Origin: Taibaiella koreensis | GTDB lineage: Bacteria > Bacteroidota > Bacteroidia > Chitinophagales > Chitinophagaceae | DNA: 64,000 nucleotides | Direction of reading: 5' to 3' | NCBI RefSeq assembly: GCF_003545715.1 | Contig: NZ_QVNU01000001.1 | Location: 868,001-932,000 of the forward strand | In this document: positions 58,648 to 64,000 of the stretch, one piece after another | Layout: every line of letters starts with the position of its first letter | Position numbering within the stretch: the first letter of the stretch is position 1 | Made by a program: the position numbers and the translations under genes | Notes under the pieces: model-generated | Database searches by the model: none | What the model was told of the DNA's origin: nothing | Seen by the model: only the letters and a program-made list of their open reading frames with translations

Positions 58648-60942
58648 TCACCAGGCCATAGGCTCAAACGAATTTAAGAACAGGTATCTCTTTTCGTCTT
58701 TTACATTCATGTTGGTGATGATGCCTTCACCCCTTTCTGTTTCAGGTAAAAAGCTAAAACATAAAACAGCGCCGAAATCGGTTGCTACGTATAGCCTTGT
58801 CTGGTCAGGATTCATATCTATTGATGTTACGCTGCCAAACTGTCCCTCACCACCTACATAAATGTATTTCTGAGTATTCTTATTGATCTCCTGGATCCAG
58901 ACATATTTATCGGACATGCCGATGATAAAATGATCCTTGTATTCGGTTACTGCTTTTAATTTTGTCGTTCTGATAGAAATAGGGCTGCCCGTTGTTTCCT
59001 CCTTATTACCTTCTTCATCATTATTTTCATCTCCAGGTGTGATATGTCCTAATAAAGCATCGTGTTTATCTTCTATACAACTGGTATTTAAGGTCATTAC
59101 TTCTGTTGTATCCCCGCCATTTCCCCAATACGACTGAACCGGGATCTCATACCGGCTTACTAAAAGATTTTCGCCATTGCTGTGAAACAGCATTTGAACA
59201 AAATCAAAATAAACACCGGCAGAATCAATCTTTTCGTGGTTAAACTGATAGCCATCTGCTGTGGATGTAATTATTACCGTTTGCATCTTGGCAGATTCCT
59301 TTCCTTTTTGGGTGTTAAAGAGGGCATATCTTCCGTCAACCGAAATAGCAGTATGGTTATAATTAAGCGCTAATCTGAAAGTTCCCGGATCTTCATCATT
59401 GATAAAAAATTCCATAAGCTCGTGAAACGGGAAAACCAAGGATGCCCTGGCAGAGCTGATGACATATGTTCCTTCAAGTGTGGTCAGAATGATCCGTTCG
59501 TTGTTGCAGGCTAAGCTTACATCCCGGATAGATAGTAGTTTCGGATTTTTAAATACAGCCGTATTTAAATCAGGGTATTGCTCCATCAGTCTTACACCAT
59601 AATCGCCAGGATAGTTCGCCGTAAATTGCAGCTCATAAGTAGCTGCATTCAACACTTCCATCCTGTCTTCAAAACATTTAATAATAAATGCCTTGTCTTT
59701 GGAAGCGCCGATAAAGATCAATCCTTCTTCCAGGCTAATATCGTTACCGGCCAGCTTGTACACGGTATCTTTTACTACAGCATAGCTATGATTTTCAAAG
59801 GCTATTATTTTCTTAACTTCATTGCCAAAGGCCAGCCAGAAGGAATCGCTGAAGGGTTCAAAAGCAGGCTGAAACAGTTCCCGCGCTTTATCCGCTTGCC
59901 CTGATTGATTGAGCCGGCTGATTTCATGAATCACCTGTTTTTCCATATCCGTCCGCTCCTCTTTCGGCAGGTCTTCGATTTCTTCATGTTCCGGGATATA
60001 GAACTGGTCGATGTAGGTGTTTAGGGCTTTATAATAGGCCTTGCCTTTTTCGTTCCATACTTCAGAAGCTTCTTCTATACTATCATACGTTGTTTGTACA
60101 ACATTGCCTTTCATATTCATGTTTAAAGCTTCCTCCAATAATAGATTGCCGGCAGCATCCCATGTTTTCCAGGCAATCATAAAACCGTGCTCGTCGTGCA
60201 CGTATTCTTTTTTCATGATACGATCGTCTTTCTTGCCGCCCTGAAACGGAATATCAGTGCCCGGTTCATCAATATGTATTTGGGATTTTAATAGCAGTGA
60301 ACCGTTTTGATGAATAAGCTCCTGGGCTGGATTTCCACTGGGGTGAAACTTTTTGATGTATTTTCTTAAGCCATTATCATAGTCATGCTCTTCGAGCAAA
60401 CTACCGTCTGGCCGCCACCATTTTGATAAACCATGAGAAATACCCTGTTCATTGGTGTTAATTTCTTCCCACTCCTGATTATCAACATTGAATATTGCTT
60501 TGTCAGAAATGGTGCCTTTTTTAGCGGGGTTTAGAAGATTTCCACTTTCGCTTACTTCATCACCATCTTTGTTCCAATATTGGCCTGATATGAAGCTTCC
60601 ATTATCATCATAAGTCATTTCGTATCTGAAAATTCCGGCAGGTACTCCTTCCATTACCCTTTCGGTTGTAGGGTTAACGGAGCCTTGGCAATAGCGAATG
60701 CCAACATGTTTATCCCCGTCCATTGTGCCTTTTTGAGAATAAGTACCGTCAGCATGAAACCGCGTGTAGCTCATTTTACCGTTACCCTCGTAAAACGTGT
60801 GGCATACCAAGTGCCCGCCGGGCGCCAGCCACCATTTCCATTCGCCAATGTTTTTTCCTTCGGCATTCTTTTGTCCCAGTGCCCATTCATTGTCTTGTTC
60901 TATCCATACTGCTTGCTCCGGTACTCCTTGTGGTTTGTTCAT
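58648..60942 (-). CDS. MORN/YwqK-type repeat protein with C-terminal beta-propeller-like region
   Basis: This 764-residue cytosolic protein has no signal peptide. Residues 1-300 contain repeated MORN/YwqK-like units such as KNIGEWKWWLAPGGHLVCHT, FYEGNGKMSYTRFHADGTYS and DGSLLEEHDYDNGLRKYI. A helical linker (about 300-365) follows. About 400 residues of WD/PQQ-like beta-propeller pattern come next, including KDKAFIIKCFEDRMEVLNA, GDYGVRLMEQ and the end VATDFGAVLCFSFL. The gene looks more A+T-rich than its neighbours. YwqK-type repeats are seen in antitoxins and structural proteins. No toxin gene adjoins, so no toxin-antitoxin role is claimed. Confidence 0.65.
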   Translation of the reverse strand: MNKPQGVPEQAVWIEQDNEWALGQKNAEGKNIGEWKWWLAPGGHLVCHTFYEGNGKMSYTRFHADGTYSQKGTMDGDKHVGIRYCQGSVNPTTERVMEGVPAGIFRYEMTYDDNGSFISGQYWNKDGDEVSESGNLLNPAKKGTISDKAIFNVDNQEWEEINTNEQGISHGLSKWWRPDGSLLEEHDYDNGLRKYIKKFHPSGNPAQELIHQNGSLLLKSQIHIDEPGTDIPFQGGKKDDRIMKKEYVHDEHGFMIAWKTWDAAGNLLLEEALNMNMKGNVVQTTYDSIEEASEVWNEKGKAYYKALNTYIDQFYIPEHEEIEDLPKEERTDMEKQVIHEISRLNQSGQADKARELFQPAFEPFSDSFWLAFGNEVKKIIAFENHSYAVVKDTVYKLAGNDISLEEGLIFIGASKDKAFIIKCFEDRMEVLNAATYELQFTANYPGDYGVRLMEQYPDLNTAVFKNPKLLSIRDVSLACNNERIILTTLEGTYVISSARASLVFPFHELMEFFINDEDPGTFRLALNYNHTAISVDGRYALFNTQKGKESAKMQTVIITSTADGYQFNHEKIDSAGVYFDFVQMLFHSNGENLLVSRYEIPVQSYWGNGGDTTEVMTLNTSCIEDKHDALLGHITPGDENNDEEGNKEETTGSPISIRTTKLKAVTEYKDHFIIGMSDKYVWIQEINKNTQKYIYVGGEGQFGSVTSIDMNPDQTRLYVATDFGAVLCFSFLPETERGEGIITNMNVKDEKRYLFLNSFEPMAW

Positions 60943-61062
60943 ATTTGTTCTATTTTTGGTTGATGAATAATTTTAGAACGGTCTATGTAAGTTGCTGTTC
61001 TTTTTATGTAGCCTTCTTTATTCCCTTTGCAAAAGATGCTTCCTGTTCCGGATGATTCATCT

Positions 61063-62085
61063 TTACCATTGTTCCTTAAATTTTCCTTCGTCGGGTAGTG
61101 TTTTCCAGGAGGCATAAGGCATCAGGAGTTGCAGGTCGTTTCTCACATTGAAAATTTCTTTTCCGTCGGGGCTGATTAAAAAATGGATGAGCGCCTGCTG
61201 GTGTTTGGCCCGGTAAGCTTCCAGTCCGAATAGGTAATACGGCGATGCTGCCGATGGCCGCTCATACAATACAAACCGGTATTGAGCGGTACGCGGTCCT
61301 ATTGCTTCCAGGTAATGCCCGATTTCGGGCAATGCGCCCAATACCCTGCGCAGGCGTTGTACCGTTGTATCATCCTTATATACATTGCCCTTGCTCCGGA
61401 TCAGTTCCTGCGCTGCTTCCCAGGATGCGGGTAGCGACGGGTAGGGGACGCCCTGCAGGAGCATTTTCCCATCCAGTGCATACACATCGTAGCTTTCTTT
61501 GGTGTAGGCCGGCTCATGGCCGGTACGTGTGCTGTTGCCGGTAGTTTCGAGCTCGTATGCCCTGCAATTCCTACAAGCCACTATGAGACCCCAGCGCGCA
61601 GCGTCCAGGTAAGTATAGCTTCTGGCGGGAATAATGATTTTGCCCAGGCGATCGACCAATCCCATCTTACCCTTAGCTACGATGCGCTGTGTGCCCTGGT
61701 TGCGGTAATCGGGGCCGTTGTCGTAAAAGTAGGGATGATACAAAAAGTCGCCGCTTTGGTCAAAAGTGTACAGGGCATAGCTGAAGCCAGAGGTCGCTTC
61801 GGAGGTATCTTCCCCGCCATAGAGGGTGAAATTGCCGGATAGTTCCGTTTCCGGCGAGGGCTCCAGCGGATAAGGGTACTGCAGGCCGTGTCCCAGTATT
61901 TTTTGTCCGCTTTCATTGACCACATAGCCGGTGCGGATGATGGTTGCACGGCCTGTGTCTGTAGGGATAAAGAACAGCTTTTCGCCTTTGGTATTTTTTT
62001 GCACCAGGTAGGGATTATGGGCAGGATGCTGCGCCGCCGCTACGTAGGATAGCAGAGCAATAAGGGTTAGGAACCAGGTTCTCAT
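61063..62085 (-). CDS. Secreted WG-repeat-containing protein
   Basis: This 340-residue protein has a signal peptide (MRTWFLTLIALLSYVAAAQ). The mature part includes at least one clear WG repeat, AKGKMGLVDRLGKIIIPARS, and related strands such as GYVVNESGQKILGHGL. A CRNC pair lies near residue 175 and the C-terminal region (about 260-330) is helical-beta. WG-repeat proteins form beta-sheet-rich scaffolds of unclear function. It is the second gene upstream of the MORN/propeller gene on the same strand side of the accessory run. Confidence 0.6.
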   Translation of the reverse strand: MRTWFLTLIALLSYVAAAQHPAHNPYLVQKNTKGEKLFFIPTDTGRATIIRTGYVVNESGQKILGHGLQYPYPLEPSPETELSGNFTLYGGEDTSEATSGFSYALYTFDQSGDFLYHPYFYDNGPDYRNQGTQRIVAKGKMGLVDRLGKIIIPARSYTYLDAARWGLIVACRNCRAYELETTGNSTRTGHEPAYTKESYDVYALDGKMLLQGVPYPSLPASWEAAQELIRSKGNVYKDDTTVQRLRRVLGALPEIGHYLEAIGPRTAQYRFVLYERPSAASPYYLFGLEAYRAKHQQALIHFLISPDGKEIFNVRNDLQLLMPYASWKTLPDEGKFKEQW

Positions 62086-62127
62086 TTCAAAATGATTTCT
62101 TATTACCGTTGTTTCAAAATAGCATTA

Positions 62128-63264
62128 CTAGTATACCTTAATAAGGCATACATATTTCTTCAGGATCTTTACCTGATCCTGCAATTCCTTGTCCGGGATG
62201 TTGGTAGCTGATGGTATTTTTGGCGCCTTGGGAAGCTTCTGGTAAAGCTGTAACAGGTATGCGGATTTTACCGCATAATTCACATTCTCCGTCTTTGTTC
62301 CAGGCGTCTTTAATTTGGCAGAAGTGATACCTACCACGTTTCCCGATTGATTGAAGAGGGGACCACCGCTATTCCCCGGCTGAAGAGGGACGGAGATCTG
62401 GTAATACCTGGCATCATCGGCAACACCAGATGTAGCACTGATAATGCCATCCGTCACTTTGTAATTCCTACCCATGACCTCGTTCAGGGGATAGCCTATG
62501 GTAAACACCTTAACGCCTATATCGGCATTCTCCGCTATGCCATAAGGAATAGCAGGCAGTGTCTTGAATTGACTGTCGGTGATCTGCAATAAGGCTATAT
62601 CATTTTCGATGTCCGTCAGTAACAGTTTCGCCTTATAAGTAAATGTGCCGGTTTCACGGGAAGCAGTTACTTCGATACCGGATGCATCGAGGATCACATG
62701 CGCGCTGGTAGCTATAATGCCGCCTGTGGTCAGGAAGAATCCGCTGCCTGATGATTTTGAATTGTCTTTTTTAAACAACACATCATTACTGGTTGCTGCG
62801 GGATAGATCTTGATAAAATGATCTTCCCTTTTCTGCAACGTCTTCTGGTCCTTTAATACAATGGTCAATATGGATTCGCTCTCCAGGTCCATATGGGCAA
62901 AGGTCTCGTAGGGTGTTTTGTCGCTCCAGTACCATATTGTCGCATATACCCCTCTCATAGCGCCGGGTTCAAACGTAGCTTTTACTTCTCCTTTTTGCCA
63001 GCCGGGTACTTCGGTTTCGATAATGACGGCCTTATACTGGCTTCCTGCTTTTAAAATCCCTACCTTATAATAGGGCATTCCGTCTCTTTGATAGCTTTTA
63101 TAAATGCCCTCAATCGGATCAATTTTTTTTGAAGACAAATAAGCCCGGATGGTATCTTCTGTCCACCTGGTCGATTCGGGCGCCACCGGCTTGTTTTCAC
63201 CGGTTTGCCCCATCACCGATAGCGATAGGGACAGGAACAAAAGGAGGGCAACTTGTTTTTTCAT
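62128..63264 (-). CDS. Trypsin-like serine protease (S1C/HtrA-like fold, no PDZ)
   Basis: This 378-residue exported protein has a signal peptide ending SVMGQ, an N-terminal region of about 145 residues of unknown fold, and a trypsin-like domain. The catalytic triad is visible: TSAHV (H189), ENDIALLQI (D222) and PGNSGGPLFNQSGNVVG (S299). It lacks the PDZ domains of HtrA/DegP. It could act in envelope protein quality control or extracellular processing. No PDZ suggests non-allosteric activation or activation by the N-terminal domain. It heads the minus-strand accessory run. Confidence 0.85.
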   Translation of the reverse strand: MKKQVALLLFLSLSLSVMGQTGENKPVAPESTRWTEDTIRAYLSSKKIDPIEGIYKSYQRDGMPYYKVGILKAGSQYKAVIIETEVPGWQKGEVKATFEPGAMRGVYATIWYWSDKTPYETFAHMDLESESILTIVLKDQKTLQKREDHFIKIYPAATSNDVLFKKDNSKSSGSGFFLTTGGIIATSAHVILDASGIEVTASRETGTFTYKAKLLLTDIENDIALLQITDSQFKTLPAIPYGIAENADIGVKVFTIGYPLNEVMGRNYKVTDGIISATSGVADDARYYQISVPLQPGNSGGPLFNQSGNVVGITSAKLKTPGTKTENVNYAVKSAYLLQLYQKLPKAPKIPSATNIPDKELQDQVKILKKYVCLIKVY

Positions 63265-63810
63265 TTGCTATGCCTGAATTATGATCATTGGGGATTTTCA
63301 TCTGTGCTTCTCCGGAAAAGCCGATGATGAGGCGCAATATAATGCCGCGACAGCCCATGAATAAAATGGTAAGGATGGCGGTGCGGCATACATTTGCCGT
63401 CTTGGATTCCCGCTTCGTTGAAGTACTCAAAAATACTTCCGATAAGTGCCTATGCCAAGAAAGCAGCGACTACTTATCGACTATTGTCGCCGGCACTGCG
63501 TCTACAATGCGACTACGATAAGCGTTGAATCGATTTGAGGATAGCTGATTCGTAAAAACCACCTGGGAGATTGTTTCGTTTTTTGAAACAATAGCAGCAT
63601 TCAAAGAGGATGAATGATATCGCCAAAAACAACCGGTTCCCGATTGAATTTTTTTAAGGAGCGCTTATGCGCATGAGCTGCCGCATACCTAACCGGGAAC
63701 GGTAACAAGCACATATTTCGACTGTACGGCGGCGCCAGGCAGGATATAGATATAAAAAAAGATTCCGGCAATAACAATTGCCGGAATCCTGACCAGGGAT
63801 AAAATGCACA
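63265..63810. other. Intergenic region, no gene recognised
   Basis: About 545 bp without a convincing gene. A small hairpin (ATTGTTTC and its complement, 63570-63592) and a long-range imperfect repeat (ACCGGTTCCCG at 63632 against CGGGAACGGT at 63694) are present. A terminator lies at 63754-63788. A 77-codon frame at 63197-63430 (minus) overlaps the protease gene start and has no supporting feature. Confidence 0.4.
63754..63788 (-). terminator. Rho-independent terminator of the right-edge gene
   Basis: A 12-bp perfect stem (GATTCCGGCAAT and its complement) around a 4-nt loop, with seven T on the minus strand. It follows the partial membrane-protein gene that ends at 63811. Confidence 0.8.
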
Positions 63811-64000
63811 TCACTCCACTTCTCCCATGATCAAATTCCGCAACTTCACCGCAAATTGCATGTTCAGAATGCCGTAAATGATAGAAAAGACGCCCACCAG
63901 CACGAATGAAGCGGTAGGGCCGAAAACGTTGGCTATAAGGCCCACTGCGATAACGGTGCCCACCAGCACGCTCACAAAACGCATGATCATATTCTGCGGG
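63811..64000 (-). CDS. Membrane protein, C-terminal part (start outside window)
   Basis: On the minus strand the frame from the window edge to a TGA at 63811 encodes about 62 residues with two hydrophobic helices (FVSVLVGTVIAVGLIANVF and FVLVGVFSIIYGILNM). It ends VKLRNLIMGEVE. This is the C-terminal part of a polytopic membrane protein; the amount visible is too small to name the family. A terminator follows 22 bp later. Confidence 0.6.
   Translation of the reverse strand, partial: PQNMIMRFVSVLVGTVIAVGLIANVFGPTASFVLVGVFSIIYGILNMQFAVKLRNLIMGEVE

Noticed and set aside
56115-63264. Toxin-antitoxin or contact-dependent system
   Set aside because: YwqK/MORN repeats alone do not show an antitoxin; no toxin domain, immunity gene or secretion marker (VgrG, Rhs, PAAR) was seen.
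1-64000. tRNA or rRNA genes
   Set aside because: I looked for tRNA T-arm and cloverleaf patterns in the intergenic gaps and saw none; a tRNAscan run would be decisive.

Overview
The window is a chromosomal segment of a Bacteroidota bacterium, most likely Chitinophagales/Chitinophagaceae. The evidence is three proteins with type IX secretion (T9SS) C-terminal sorting domains, a lipidated TamA homologue (TamL) next to a very large TamB, Bacteroidota-restricted families (DUF3127, DUF4836, DUF6048, DUF6150, DUF6452, BatA-domain protein, GlmU-like nucleotidyltransferase), absence of obvious Shine-Dalgarno sequences, and repeated TAnnTT(T/C)G promoter motifs ahead of starts. The genus cannot be fixed from the sequence. 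No rRNA, tRNA, CRISPR array, insertion sequence or prophage was seen.

Layout. 0-4.5 kb: end of a PyrR-like phosphoribosyltransferase, a MacB/FtsX-type permease and two secreted T9SS proteins (one Omp28-like). 4.6-10.6 kb: folC, a small HELVH metallopeptidase-like protein, a Nif3-family protein, a coiled-coil zinc-ribbon protein and a MutS2-like ATPase without an Smr domain. 10.7-14.8 kb (minus): pheT, a ZapB-like coiled coil, and the DUF6452 and DUF6048 envelope proteins. 14.8-17.8 kb: a secreted protein resembling a metalloprotease prodomain, then a T9SS reprolysin-like metalloprotease that keeps its own prodomain. 17.9-31.9 kb: housekeeping and small-molecule genes (tsaC, tex, bestrophin, methyltransferase, TMEM175 channel, three GNATs, M42 peptidase, ubiX, thioredoxin lipoprotein, an isolated ketoacyl-synthase-like protein, a BtuF-like receptor, a DUF6150 repeat protein, a histidine kinase). 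32.0-44.6 kb: BatA-domain protein, DUF423, aroK, hydrolase, lepB, DUF4836, DUF3127 (SSB-like tail), tpiA, GlmU-like protein, def, a membrane protein and mazG. 44.6-56.0 kb: a giant membrane histidine kinase, then the tamB-tamL pair for outer-membrane biogenesis. 56.1-63.3 kb (minus): an accessory-looking run of lipoproteins and secreted proteins, one with a signal-peptide frameshift, a MORN/YwqK-propeller protein, a WG-repeat protein and a trypsin-like protease. The right edge holds the C-terminus of a membrane protein.

Most of the window is ordinary core genome. The signals most worth follow-up are the stand-alone prodomain protein beside its protease, the SSB-like acidic tail on the DUF3127 protein, the six-repeat DUF6150 protein, the isolated ketoacyl-synthase-like gene, the MORN/propeller fusion and the frameshifted lipoprotein. 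I do not see a clear, wholly new multi-gene system such as a defence island or a biosynthetic cluster.
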